This document shows positions 8,138-17,165 of a stretch of DNA of 64,000 nucleotides, one piece after another (position 1 is the first letter of the stretch; the number at the start of each line of letters is the position of its first letter). The notes under the pieces were generated by a model. It made no database searches. It was given only the letters and a program-made list of their open reading frames with translations, and was not told the DNA's origin. The stretch comes from Ignatzschineria rhizosphaerae (GTDB taxonomy: Bacteria > Pseudomonadota > Gammaproteobacteria > Cardiobacteriales > Wohlfahrtiimonadaceae), in assembly GCF_022655595.1 (NCBI RefSeq), contig NZ_CP093379.1:926501-990500 (forward strand), given 5' to 3'. The position numbers and the translations under genes are program-made.

Positions 8138-9520
8138 GTGTTTGCGGTTATTGGAAATCCAAATGCCGCTTCTCTGACATATTACGGGCTGCATAGTTTG
8201 CAGCACCGTGGTCAAGAAGGTGCAGGAATCTCCGTATTAAACGCTAATGGCGATATTAATACGATTAAAGGGGAAGGTCTTTTAACAGACGTTGTCTCTG
8301 ATCCTGCCATTCTTGGTAAGCTTTCGGGAAGTTATAGTGTCGGACATATCCGCTATCCATCAAATGGCGCAAAAGGCTATGATAACGTTCAGCCGCTCAT
8401 GATGAAGATGAGTGATGAGAAGTTTGCCATCGCTTATAACGGCAATATTACGAATACCATTGCGCTTCGTAGCGAACTAGAAGATCAGGGAAGTGTATTT
8501 CACGCTTCCGGCGATGCTGAGATCTTAGTCCATCTAATGCGCCGTAAAAAAGGAGCATTTTTAGATCGCTTAAAAGCTTCTCTTTTAGAGTTAGAAGGCG
8601 CATTTAACTACTTTATCCTTCATGATAGTGGCGTTTACGCCGTTCGTGATCGTAAGGGGATTCGCCCCCTTTGTATCGGGAAGTTAACTGATGGTGGTTA
8701 TGTCTTTGCTTCAGAAACTTGTGCTTTAGGGATTGTCGGTGCTACTTATATTCGTGATGTGATGCCGGGCGAGATCGTTTATGTGGAAGATGGCAAGATT
8801 ATGTCCACCTTCTTCACAGATGATTGTCTTCATGCGATCTGCTTGATGGAGTATGTCTACTTTGCACGCCCAGATAGTGATCTTGAAGAGCGTAATGTCC
8901 ATAGTTTTAGAAAGCAGAGCGGGATTGAGCTTTATCATGAATCCCATGTAGATGCCGATATGGTGATCGGGGTTCCCGATTCTTCGATCTCTGCGGCAAC
9001 AGGTTATGCAGAAGCAGCCGGCTTACCAAATGAGATGGGACTCATTAAAAACCGTTATGTTGGGAGAACCTTCATCAAGCCAACCCAAGCCCTTCGTGAG
9101 CAAGGGGTTCGCATGAAGCTTGCACCGATTCCATCGGTGGTGAAGGGCAAACGTTTAGTCGTGATTGATGATTCGATTGTACGTGGAACCACGAGCCGTA
9201 GAATCGTGCAGATGCTTCGTGATGCCGGCGCGACAGAGATTCACATGCGAGTTTCATCACCGCCCATTATGTATCCATGCGTTTATGGCGTTGATACCTC
9301 TCATCGTGAAGATCTCCTTGCTCATCAACTCGATCTAGAAGAGATGCGTCGCCATATTAAAGCCGATTCATTAGAGTTTTTAAGCCGAGAAGGGACCGTA
9401 AAAGCCCTCCAACGCTCAAAGAGTTTAGGCCCTAATTGTGGTGTTTGTATGGCTTGCTTTACTGGTGAGTACCCCACGGATTTAAGTGCTGAAAGCTTTA
9501 AAAATGGTAAGCAAGCATAA
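8138..9520 (+). CDS. purF: Amidophosphoribosyltransferase lacking the N-terminal Cys
   Basis: Makes phosphoribosylamine from PRPP, the first step of the purine pathway. After residue 10 it aligns well with PurF (GLHSLQHRGQEGAG, FARPDS, NRYVGRTFI, the PRPP loop VVIDDSIVRGTTS at 341-353). The family begins, after processing, with Cys-Gly-Val-Phe-Gly; here the GTG start corresponds to the Val, and TAA sits where the Gly codon would be. No upstream extension is possible, so no nucleophile Cys is encoded. AAGGAG, 6 bases before GTG, supports this start. Other glutamine-pocket residues are partly kept (Arg72, Asn101, Gly102, Asp126), but HNGN reads YNGN (Tyr100). Likely ammonia-dependent, inactive, or affected by a sequence error. 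Confidence 0.9.
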   Translation: MFAVIGNPNAASLTYYGLHSLQHRGQEGAGISVLNANGDINTIKGEGLLTDVVSDPAILGKLSGSYSVGHIRYPSNGAKGYDNVQPLMMKMSDEKFAIAYNGNITNTIALRSELEDQGSVFHASGDAEILVHLMRRKKGAFLDRLKASLLELEGAFNYFILHDSGVYAVRDRKGIRPLCIGKLTDGGYVFASETCALGIVGATYIRDVMPGEIVYVEDGKIMSTFFTDDCLHAICLMEYVYFARPDSDLEERNVHSFRKQSGIELYHESHVDADMVIGVPDSSISAATGYAEAAGLPNEMGLIKNRYVGRTFIKPTQALREQGVRMKLAPIPSVVKGKRLVVIDDSIVRGTTSRRIVQMLRDAGATEIHMRVSSPPIMYPCVYGVDTSHREDLLAHQLDLEEMRRHIKADSLEFLSREGTVKALQRSKSLGPNCGVCMACFTGEYPTDLSAESFKNGKQA

Positions 9521-9677
9521 ACGGTATTATCCATAATATTGGTAGTGATGGCATTATAGAGATATCAGGTTCATTCATAAAACTCATCAAAGATCGTTAT
9601 ATGAGTGAATCCTACAATTAATATTGAAATAGCTGTTGGAATCCATTGAAGACAGCAAGATTTTAAAGGAAAAGAGC

Positions 9678-10688
9678 ATGAGTGATGCATATAAAAAGGC
9701 AGGCGTAAACCTTGAAGCGGGTTATGAGTCTGTTGAGCGTATAAAAAAGCACGTTGCGAGCACAATGCGCATTGGTGCAATGGATATTTTTGGGGATTTT
9801 GGCGGATCATTTGATCTTTCAGAACTCAACTATAAAAAGCCCGTATTAGTATCAGGCACCGATGGTGTTGGTACAAAATTGAAACTCGCTTTTGAGATGA
9901 ATATCCACGATACAATCGGTATTGATGCCGTTGCGATGTGTGTTAACGATATCTTAACGCAAGGCGCTGAGCCGCTCTTCTTCTTAGATTATATTGCTTG
10001 TGGTAAGAATGACCCAGCGCAGATTGAAGCGATTGTTAAAGGCGTTTCGGAAGGTTCTAAAATGTCAGGCGCCGCACTTCTTGGCGGAGAAACAGCTGAA
10101 ATGCCGGGTTTCTATCAAGATGGCGAATATGATATTGCCGGCTTTGCGGTAGGCGTTGTGGAGAAAGATGAGCGTGTTACCAAAGCGAATGTCAAACCAG
10201 GCGATAAAATCATTGGTTTACCATCAAGTGGCGTTCATAGTAATGGTTTCTCATTAGTGCGTCATATCATTAAAGAGCAAGGTTTAGATTTCCATACAAC
10301 CTATGAAGGCTTTGATAAACCGCTTGGCGAAGTGCTTTTAACGCCAACAGAGATCTATGTGCAGGAAGTATTAGCACTTCTTAAAGAAGTTAAGGTAAAT
10401 GCAATGGCGCATATCACTGGCGGCGGTTTCTTTGAAAACGTGCCAAGAATGCTCTCTGGTAATTTAGGGGCAAAGTTTGATCAATCAACATGGAAAAAGC
10501 CCACAGTATTCCCATTCTTGCAAGAAAAAGCAGGAATCTCAGATAAAGAGATGTTCACAGTCTTTAATATGGGCGTCGGTTATATGATCGTTGTGGATCC
10601 TTCAGTTGCAGACAGAGCGCTTTCACTTCTACCAAAGGCGTCATTAATTGGTGAAATCACTGAAACCGGTAAAGTTGAAATCGAATAG
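9678..10688 (+). CDS. purM: AIR synthetase
   Basis: Phosphoribosylformylglycinamidine cyclo-ligase, closing the imidazole ring of FGAM with ATP. Typical text: [61 protein letters not shown] and [16 protein letters not shown] chose ATG 9678, preceded by AAAGGA at a 7-base spacing and giving the usual [15 protein letters not shown] start; an in-frame TTG at 9636 adds 14 residues with no homology. It follows purF after a 157-base gap and works on the product of PurL. Confidence 0.94.
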   Translation: MSDAYKKAGVNLEAGYESVERIKKHVASTMRIGAMDIFGDFGGSFDLSELNYKKPVLVSGTDGVGTKLKLAFEMNIHDTIGIDAVAMCVNDILTQGAEPLFFLDYIACGKNDPAQIEAIVKGVSEGSKMSGAALLGGETAEMPGFYQDGEYDIAGFAVGVVEKDERVTKANVKPGDKIIGLPSSGVHSNGFSLVRHIIKEQGLDFHTTYEGFDKPLGEVLLTPTEIYVQEVLALLKEVKVNAMAHITGGGFFENVPRMLSGNLGAKFDQSTWKKPTVFPFLQEKAGISDKEMFTVFNMGVGYMIVVDPSVADRALSLLPKASLIGEITETGKVEIE

Positions 10689-10733
10689 TATTCATCATCT
10701 TTATCATCATATTTGTTAAAGAAGATTGAATGA

Positions 10734-10758
10734 GTAAGCCTTACTAGATAAGGCTTAC
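10734..10758 (+). other. Hairpin between purM and purN
   Basis: Perfect 10-base inverted repeat GTAAGCCTTA / TAAGGCTTAC with a 5-base loop. No T-run follows, so it is not a classic terminator. It may act as an RNA stability element or a processing site between purM and purN. Confidence 0.5.
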
Positions 10759-10820
10759 ATGAAAATAAGTTTGAGTAAATAATATTTATTAAGGCTTATC
10801 AATAAGGTATAGCAGCAGTT

Positions 10821-11387
10821 ATGAAAAATATTGCAATTTTTGCATCAGGAACGGGATCAAATTTCGACGCACTCATCAACGCGGTTGAAAATGGAGATTT
10901 GCCGGCAAACATTAAGCTTTTAGTCAGCGATAAAAAGAGCGCGAAAGTGATCGAAAAAGCAGAGAAGAAGGGTCTTCCTACTCTCGTCTTTTCTGCAAAA
11001 GATTACGCGTCAAAAGCAGATTATGAAGCGATGATTGTCGAAAATCTTCAAAAGCACGGGGTTGAGTGGGTCGTTTTAGCAGGATATATGCGCCTTTTAG
11101 GAGAAACACTTTTAGGCGCTTATCCTAATAAGATCATTAATATCCATCCTTCACTATTGCCGGCATATAAAGGCAAAGATGCGGTGAAGCAAGCCTTAGA
11201 AGCAGGTGAGAAAACTGTTGGCGTTTCCATTCATTATGTCGATGCCGGCATGGATACAGGGCAATTGATCGCTCAAGAATCCATTCACTTAACAGGCAGA
11301 GAAACAGAGTTTGAGGTGATGGAGATGGTGCATCACATAGAGCATCAACTATATCCCCGAACTTTAGCAAAATTGTTTAAAAACTAA
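10821..11387 (+). CDS. purN: Glycinamide ribonucleotide transformylase
   Basis: Formyl-tetrahydrofolate-dependent GAR formyltransferase, third step of the pathway. It has FASGTGSNFDAL at the start, VLAGYMRLL, the active-site segment IINIHPSLLPAYKG with the catalytic Asn and His, and VDAGMDTGQLIAQ carrying the catalytic Asp. Length (188 residues) is normal. It is separated from purM by 132 bases containing a hairpin, and from purH by nearly 500 bases of repeats, so it may be transcribed partly on its own. Confidence 0.94.
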   Translation: MKNIAIFASGTGSNFDALINAVENGDLPANIKLLVSDKKSAKVIEKAEKKGLPTLVFSAKDYASKADYEAMIVENLQKHGVEWVVLAGYMRLLGETLLGAYPNKIINIHPSLLPAYKGKDAVKQALEAGEKTVGVSIHYVDAGMDTGQLIAQESIHLTGRETEFEVMEMVHHIEHQLYPRTLAKLFKN

Positions 11388-11881
11388 ATATTTGATATCC
11401 CATCTGGTGAAATTCCGAATGGGATTTTAAATGCCAAAAAGTTGTAAAACAGGAGCTTTAAAGCTTTAAATTGAAGTAACTGAAATGTAATAATCAAGAT
11501 AAAAAATAGAGCCTAGAAAGTCTAGGAAGCTAATAAAAGCTGGCAAGAAATAGCAACAAGCACGCAAGCATTCGCCCCAGCTTTGCTTCAGCCCTAAATT
11601 GAAGCAACTAGATGAAAGCAGAAGTTGAAACACGGAGCCCTAAAAGGCTCATAAAAGCTGGCAAGCGATAGCAACAAGCATGCAAACATTCGATCCAGCT
11701 TTGCTTCAGCCTTAAGTTGAAGCAACCAAGATACAAACATTTCTCAGAGAATCTCTGAGTAACCCAATTCGGGCATGACGGTCGTCATTCCCACGCGGTA
11801 TTGCTGATGAGTCACTCCAATCAGATACTCCAGCATTATTGCAATATTATCGTTGTTATTTAGAAAGGACAGGATCTAATC
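11388..11881. other. Repeat-bearing gap between purN and purH
   Basis: No gene. A weak hairpin (ATCCCAT / ATGGGAT followed by TTTT, 11397-11428) just after purN may end transcription. Two long tandem repeat units follow (11468-11714), then a stretch ending in AAGGACAGGATCT, which serves as the purH ribosome site. Confidence 0.6.
11468..11714 (+). repeat. Tandem repeat, two units of about 120 bases
   Basis: Units at 11468-11595 and 11596-11714, each starting near A[A/G]TTGAAG[T/C]AAC and each containing AAAGCTGGCAAG...AGCAACAAGCA[C/T]GCAA[G/A]CATTCG...CCAGCTTTGCTTCAGCC. A third partial start follows at 11715. The GCTGGCA...CATGCAAGCATTCGA..CAGCT core resembles, in inverted orientation, the centre of repeat R1, so the two families are probably related. 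It is not CRISPR: only two units, and they are too long. Confidence 0.75.
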
Positions 11882-13423
11882 ATGACAAAGCGACGCGCTC
11901 TTTTAAGTGTAAGTGATAAAACAGGTATTACCGAGTTTGCGGCAAAACTCGTAGATTTAGGCTTTGAGCTTATCTCAACAGGTGGCACAAAGAAATCAAT
12001 CGCAGATGCCGGCATTGCCGTAAAAGATATCTCGGATATCACAGGTTTCCCAGAAATTATGGATGGTCGTGTAAAAACGCTTCACCCAATGGTTCATGGG
12101 GGACTTCTTTCAGTTCGTGGAAATGATGTTCATACAAAAGCAATGACAGATAACGGTATTGAATATATCGATATGGTGGTTGTGAACCTCTATCCTTTTA
12201 AAGAGACGATCAGCAAGCCTGGCGTTAAATATAATGATGCGATTGAGAATATTGATATCGGTGGTCCTTCAATGCTCCGTAGTGCGGCGAAAAACCATGA
12301 ATCAGTGACGGTAATCACAGATCCAGCAGATTATGATGTAGTGATCGAAGAGTTCAAAGCAAATGGCGATACGACATTTGCAACACGTCAACGCTTAGCG
12401 CTCAAAGTGTATCAAACAACCGCAGCTTACGATGCGCTTATCGCACAATACTTCGCAAACGAGATTGGCGATAAATTCCCAGAGAAATTAACGTTAACCT
12501 ATGAGAAGCAACAAGGTCTTCGTTACGGTGAAAACCCACATCAGGAAGCTGCATTCTACCGCACACCGCTTGCGCAAAATAACTCACTTGCACATGCTAC
12601 ACAGATTCACGGTAAAGAGCTTTCATACAACAATATTCAAGATGCAAATGCGGCAGTAAACATCATGCTCGAATTTAAAGAGCCAGTTGTGGTTGCTGTA
12701 AAACACATGAATCCATGTGGCGTTGGTTTAGGGAAAGATCTCTTTGAAGCGTGGACAAAAGCGTATGAAGCAGACTCAACATCAATCTTCGGCGGCATTA
12801 TTGCAACAAATCAGGAAGTGGATGCTAAAACTGCCGAGAAAATGAGCGAGATCTTCCTTGAGATCATCATTGCGCCAAGCTTTAGTGAAGAAGCAAAAGC
12901 AATTCTTATGGCGAAGAAAAATATCCGCCTTCTTGAGAACAACCCACAAGAAGAGCGCATTGCTGAGAAGCTCACAACAACCGCTGTTAACGGTGGCTTG
13001 TTAGTTCAAGATCTAGATCGTGCAGCAATCAATCCTGAAGAGTTCACAGTCGTCACAGATCGTAAACCTTCAGCGGAAGAGATGGATGCACTTGTATTTG
13101 CATGGAAAGTAGTAAAACACGTGAAATCAAATGCAATCGTTGTGGCAAAAGAAGGGCAAACACTTGGCGTTGGCGCAGGCCAAATGAACCGTGTGGGTGC
13201 AGCACAAATCGCACTTGATCAAGCAGGTGAAGAAGCAAAAGGCAACGTCCTTGCATCAGATGCATTCTTCCCAATGCCGGATACATTAGAAAATGCGGCA
13301 AAAGCAGGCATCAAAGCAATCATTCAACCAGGTGGTTCTATCAAAGATCAAGATTCAATTGATGTTGCGAATAAGTATGGCATCACAATGGTCTTTACAG
13401 GGATGCGCCATTTCAAACACTAA
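11882..13423 (+). CDS. purH: Bifunctional AICAR transformylase/IMP cyclohydrolase
   Basis: Catalyses the last two steps to IMP. The N-terminal cyclohydrolase part has [20 protein letters not shown] and [15 protein letters not shown]; the C-terminal transformylase part has [44 protein letters not shown] and FFPMPDTLE. The protein ends GMRHFKH, close to the GVRHFRH end of lactic acid bacterial PurH as I recall it. Length (513 residues) is normal. GAAAGGACAGGATCT precedes the ATG. It closes the operon-like run. Confidence 0.95.
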   Translation: MTKRRALLSVSDKTGITEFAAKLVDLGFELISTGGTKKSIADAGIAVKDISDITGFPEIMDGRVKTLHPMVHGGLLSVRGNDVHTKAMTDNGIEYIDMVVVNLYPFKETISKPGVKYNDAIENIDIGGPSMLRSAAKNHESVTVITDPADYDVVIEEFKANGDTTFATRQRLALKVYQTTAAYDALIAQYFANEIGDKFPEKLTLTYEKQQGLRYGENPHQEAAFYRTPLAQNNSLAHATQIHGKELSYNNIQDANAAVNIMLEFKEPVVVAVKHMNPCGVGLGKDLFEAWTKAYEADSTSIFGGIIATNQEVDAKTAEKMSEIFLEIIIAPSFSEEAKAILMAKKNIRLLENNPQEERIAEKLTTTAVNGGLLVQDLDRAAINPEEFTVVTDRKPSAEEMDALVFAWKVVKHVKSNAIVVAKEGQTLGVGAGQMNRVGAAQIALDQAGEEAKGNVLASDAFFPMPDTLENAAKAGIKAIIQPGGSIKDQDSIDVANKYGITMVFTGMRHFKH

Positions 13424-13727
13424 TCAATTCAGATCAAAATGGATTGAGAGTTAATCTGCAAATCAGTTTGCAGATGGCTGAGTAAAATCAGCAAAAACCT
13501 AAAACAGATTCCAAGAATCAAAATCAAGACTTTATAGTGTGGTGCTCTAGGATTGATGAAGATTAAAAAGAAAATGTTTTGAGGAAGTCAAAGATGCCGG
13601 AGGATGTAAATTCTCCGGCATTTATGTATTTGTTAAGAGTAGATTAAAATATAAATATCATTACAATTAGATAATAGTAATTTTTATATAAAATATATTT
13701 GATAAAGCTAGCATTCAAGGAACTAAA
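13424..13727. other. Gap between purH and the AT-rich island
   Basis: About 300 bases without a gene. It holds two hairpins: ATCTGCAAA / TTTGCAGAT (13454-13475, 4-base loop, no T-run) and ATGCCGGAG / CTCCGGCAT (13594-13621) followed by a loose T-rich stretch, a likely end of purine-operon transcription. Base composition falls sharply after about 13622, marking the left edge of the island. Confidence 0.6.
13594..13626 (+). terminator. Probable terminator after purH
   Basis: 9-base perfect GC-rich stem (ATGCCGGAG / CTCCGGCAT, 10-base loop) followed by TTATGTATTTG. The T-run is imperfect. Confidence 0.5.
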
Positions 13728-16700
13728 ATGGATGAAATGAAATTTAGGTTTAAACCGTTAACACCAGAAAGGTTAACTGATGAATTAAATCCATATTTAG
13801 ATGTTTTCGATTATTCTTTAGCTCCTGATAATTCAGATGTGAAAAATATTGCTGTTACTGGAGGATATGGGGCTGGAAAGAGCAGTGTTATTCAAAGTTA
13901 TTTAGAAAAACGGAATCTCAAAGATAAAACACTAAATATTTCTTTAGCGACTTTTGATCTAAAAGATTCGAAGGGAAAGGTGATAGAAAATGAATTGGAT
14001 CTTGATGCTATCGAATTTAATATACTTCAGCAAATTACTCATCAAGTTCATCCTAATAAAGTGCCTAAAAGCCGTTTTGAAAGAATTATAGAAAAAATTG
14101 ATTTGCAAAAAGAGGAAAATGCATTTTTTTATGTGATGTTAGCAACTTTTTTTATTCTTGTAACATCGCTATATATTGCTAAATTTGTTTTTGACAAAGA
14201 AATACTACTTAATTATGGGTTTATATTATTTTCTATAGCTGTTTATATAAGTTCTTTATATTTTTTAGCTAAGTATCTTGTCCATAGTCGGTTATTTTTT
14301 AGCAAACATATTGATTCTATCGATATTATGGGAAAAGCAAGTTTTAAAAGTGAAGCTAAAATTTCTCCGTTAAACTTATTTATTGATGAAATATTATATT
14401 TTTTTGAAGTAACACAATATTCGATAGTAGTTTTTGAAGATCTTGATCGGCTATCACATAGAGAAATATTAATTAGGTTGAGAGAGATTAATCAATTTAT
14501 TAATAACTCAGAACAAGTATCTAGAACAGTAAAATTTATTTATGCAATTAAGGATGACTTGTTCTTTGAGCAGGAGGCTCGGGTAAAGTTTTTTGATTTT
14601 ATAATACCAATAATTCCAGTGATGGATTATGGGAATAGCTATCAGTTAATAAAAGATAGTATATATTTTATTATGGGGGATACTGTCTTATTAAAAATAT
14701 TAGATGAAGGGCATTTATTAAGAGATGTAAGTTTGTATATTACAGATAAAAGGCTGTTAAACAATATTTTAAATGAATATATAATTTACTTAAAAAAAGA
14801 TAATATAAAAATTAATAATGACAGTTTTGAACGTCTTAGAAAAATTTTTGCTCTTGTAGTTTATAAAAATTTTATGCCCGAAGATTTTGGTCGTATTAAA
14901 AATAAAAACAGTATTTTATGTAAAGTAATTGAGTGTTATAGGAAAAAAAAGTATTTCTCAAAGCAGATAGAAATATGGGAAAAAACTTTAAAAGATAAAA
15001 AAATAGAATTAACCTCTTTAAGTTCAGTAGAAAGCAAGAAGATTGACGATTTGAAAGTATCTATTGTTGATAATTTGTTATTTCCAGAAAGTATTCGTAA
15101 TATACCTATAAAACGCTCGACGGGTTATAAATTTATTGACTTTACGTATCAAAACAAAGTAGCTATTTTTGACGAAGAAATCGAACGTAATAAGACACTA
15201 AATATTCAAATAACTTTTATGGTAAATGATCAAAACTATAAAGCGCCGAGTATTCACAAGGATACAGTGAATCAGTACCTAGATGAGTATGATGAACAGA
15301 AGCTTTTTCTTGAAGAGAAAGAGGCGGAAAAGGATATAATCTTAAGAAAAGAAATAATGACGCTGGAGGCCAAAGTTAATAAACACTATCCTTTAGCTGA
15401 TAGAATAAAAATATATCGTGAAATAGATCGCAATGATGACTGGGAAAAAGATTTCTATAACCCTTTACCTAACGATGAAATAGGAAATACAGAGGATTTA
15501 GAGATTGTCGGAAATAAAGTAAATCAAAAATTAAAATTAGATAACTATGCAGAAAAGCCAATTATCTTTATGCTTTTGAGAAGAGGGTATATAGACCACA
15601 GTTATATTAACTATTTATCCCTTTCTCATGATAATGCTGAAGAATTAATCTTTTTTAGAAGAGCTATTGCTGATAATAAACCTTATTTGGATACTTTTAA
15701 TTTAGATTTAAATGATGAACTTATTGCTCGATTCTTGAAAGAGGATAAGGATGTATTATATGATTATCTGACTACAGAAAGTATTTTAAATTTCTCATTA
15801 ATTTCATATCTCGCTAGTAGTAATGATGTACAGCAACAAGATTATTTAAAGGGTATAATTAAATTTCATTTCACAAAAACAGAAAATTTTAAATTTAACT
15901 TTTTATTATCTTTTATTTCAGAAAAACTACGTATAAAAAATACAAACCGTATAGTTAGTGAAAATATTGAAGAGGTTCATCAAATTGCTAGTCCAATAGC
16001 CTTTCCTTCAGATTTACGTGGTTTTTTAAAAGTAGTTTTTGAAAATAATAATAACTCATTGAACAATTTAATTGTTTTAATAAGTGAAAAACAATTATCT
16101 GAACCTTCAAATGATTTAATTGATTTATTGTTACTATTACTCATTTTGATAGATGAAAGAGTTGAAGAGAATTTATCAGCGTCTAATCGTAATAAGCTCA
16201 AGAAAATTTTATTAAAAATAGATGATTTTGTTAATGCGTATGATAGAGTTTTATGGGGTGTAAGATCATCTGGATTGAGCCCCATAGAATGGATCACCAA
16301 TTTAAATATTAAGATATCTTTGACTCAACCTTTTTTAGATAATGATGTTTTTTCTAAAACATTATTTGATAATTTGGTAAAGACTTCTTCCTATGAGATA
16401 GATATTAAAAATATATTTGAGATATATTTGTATTATGGAAAACCCACAGAAGCTTTAGAAGATAAGCCTTATACTAGTTTGATAGAAAATTTTGATGATA
16501 CAAGCCCTATTAGGAAATATATTGAAGAAAATATAGTGGAGTATTTTAAAAAAGTTTTAATAAAAACAAGCAAAAAAGAATCAAAGGAAGCTTTATTACT
16601 ATTAATAAATAATATGCACTTAACAAATGGTCATGTTCTTAACTTAATAAGGAAACAGGATATTTCAATTGTAAAAGATATATTTATAAAAATATCCTTA

Positions 16701-17165
16701 GAAAGATTATCTCATATTGATGAGAATGAGCAGAGTTTTTATGAACTATTATTACAAATGGACTCGGAGCACCGAGAGGAAAATATTACTTCAATTATTG
16801 AAGCTAATTGGCTTAATGTATTTCGGATGTTATCAATTACAAATGTTAAGACTAAATTAGTAGAACAGTGGCTAAGCTCTGTTTATAAAGAAATTGATAA
16901 ATATAATCATAATATTGAAACTTCTAGTGCTTTTAACTCACTTAAGAAATTTGTATTGTTTAATAATAATTTTGATAAAGATATTTATTATGAACTCGTT
17001 AGTTCATTAGGAGAGAAAGTCAGTGATGAGAATATAGATGATTTAGAAATATTAGATTGGGAGAAGCTAGAAATATTAATGCATTTAGATTTAATTGAGG
17101 TTTCTTCAGAGACAATTAACAAAATTTATGAGATTTATCTGAAGATGGAGGAAGAGAATGAGTGA
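13728..17165 (+). CDS. Membrane-anchored KAP/YobI-type P-loop NTPase
   Basis: An 1145-residue protein. Near the N-terminus are LTPERLTDELNPYLDVFDYSL and then a Walker A loop GGYGAGKSS (45-53), as in the YobI-like P-loop family. Two membrane helices (about 133-152 and 162-183) lie between Walker A and a strong Walker B, IVVFEDLDRLS (233-243); this inserted hairpin is the mark of KAP-type NTPases. The remaining roughly 850 residues are helical, charged and unrecognised. It overlaps the next gene by 8 bases. Base use is much more AT-rich than both flanks, which points to horizontal transfer. NTPases of this class are suspected in conflict or defence systems; that role here is inference. AAGGA precedes the ATG. 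Confidence 0.75.
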   Translation: MDEMKFRFKPLTPERLTDELNPYLDVFDYSLAPDNSDVKNIAVTGGYGAGKSSVIQSYLEKRNLKDKTLNISLATFDLKDSKGKVIENELDLDAIEFNILQQITHQVHPNKVPKSRFERIIEKIDLQKEENAFFYVMLATFFILVTSLYIAKFVFDKEILLNYGFILFSIAVYISSLYFLAKYLVHSRLFFSKHIDSIDIMGKASFKSEAKISPLNLFIDEILYFFEVTQYSIVVFEDLDRLSHREILIRLREINQFINNSEQVSRTVKFIYAIKDDLFFEQEARVKFFDFIIPIIPVMDYGNSYQLIKDSIYFIMGDTVLLKILDEGHLLRDVSLYITDKRLLNNILNEYIIYLKKDNIKINNDSFERLRKIFALVVYKNFMPEDFGRIKNKNSILCKVIECYRKKKYFSKQIEIWEKTLKDKKIELTSLSSVESKKIDDLKVSIVDNLLFPESIRNIPIKRSTGYKFIDFTYQNKVAIFDEEIERNKTLNIQITFMVNDQNYKAPSIHKDTVNQYLDEYDEQKLFLEEKEAEKDIILRKEIMTLEAKVNKHYPLADRIKIYREIDRNDDWEKDFYNPLPNDEIGNTEDLEIVGNKVNQKLKLDNYAEKPIIFMLLRRGYIDHSYINYLSLSHDNAEELIFFRRAIADNKPYLDTFNLDLNDELIARFLKEDKDVLYDYLTTESILNFSLISYLASSNDVQQQDYLKGIIKFHFTKTENFKFNFLLSFISEKLRIKNTNRIVSENIEEVHQIASPIAFPSDLRGFLKVVFENNNNSLNNLIVLISEKQLSEPSNDLIDLLLLLLILIDERVEENLSASNRNKLKKILLKIDDFVNAYDRVLWGVRSSGLSPIEWITNLNIKISLTQPFLDNDVFSKTLFDNLVKTSSYEIDIKNIFEIYLYYGKPTEALEDKPYTSLIENFDDTSPIRKYIEENIVEYFKKVLIKTSKKESKEALLLLINNMHLTNGHVLNLIRKQDISIVKDIFIKISLERLSHIDENEQSFYELLLQMDSEHREENITSIIEANWLNVFRMLSITNVKTKLVEQWLSSVYKEIDKYNHNIETSSAFNSLKKFVLFNNNFDKDIYYELVSSLGEKVSDENIDDLEILDWEKLEILMHLDLIEVSSETINKIYEIYLKMEEENE

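Noticed and set aside
8100-8140. A longer PurF with the Cys encoded upstream or in another frame
   Set aside because: The in-frame codon before GTG is TAA. The only nearby TGT (8139-8141) is out of frame and continues as CLRLL, unlike the family.
10734-10758. Terminator between purM and purN
   Set aside because: The stem is perfect but no T-run follows.
11468-11714. CRISPR-like array
   Set aside because: Only two units of about 120 bases with no spacer pattern and no cas genes.
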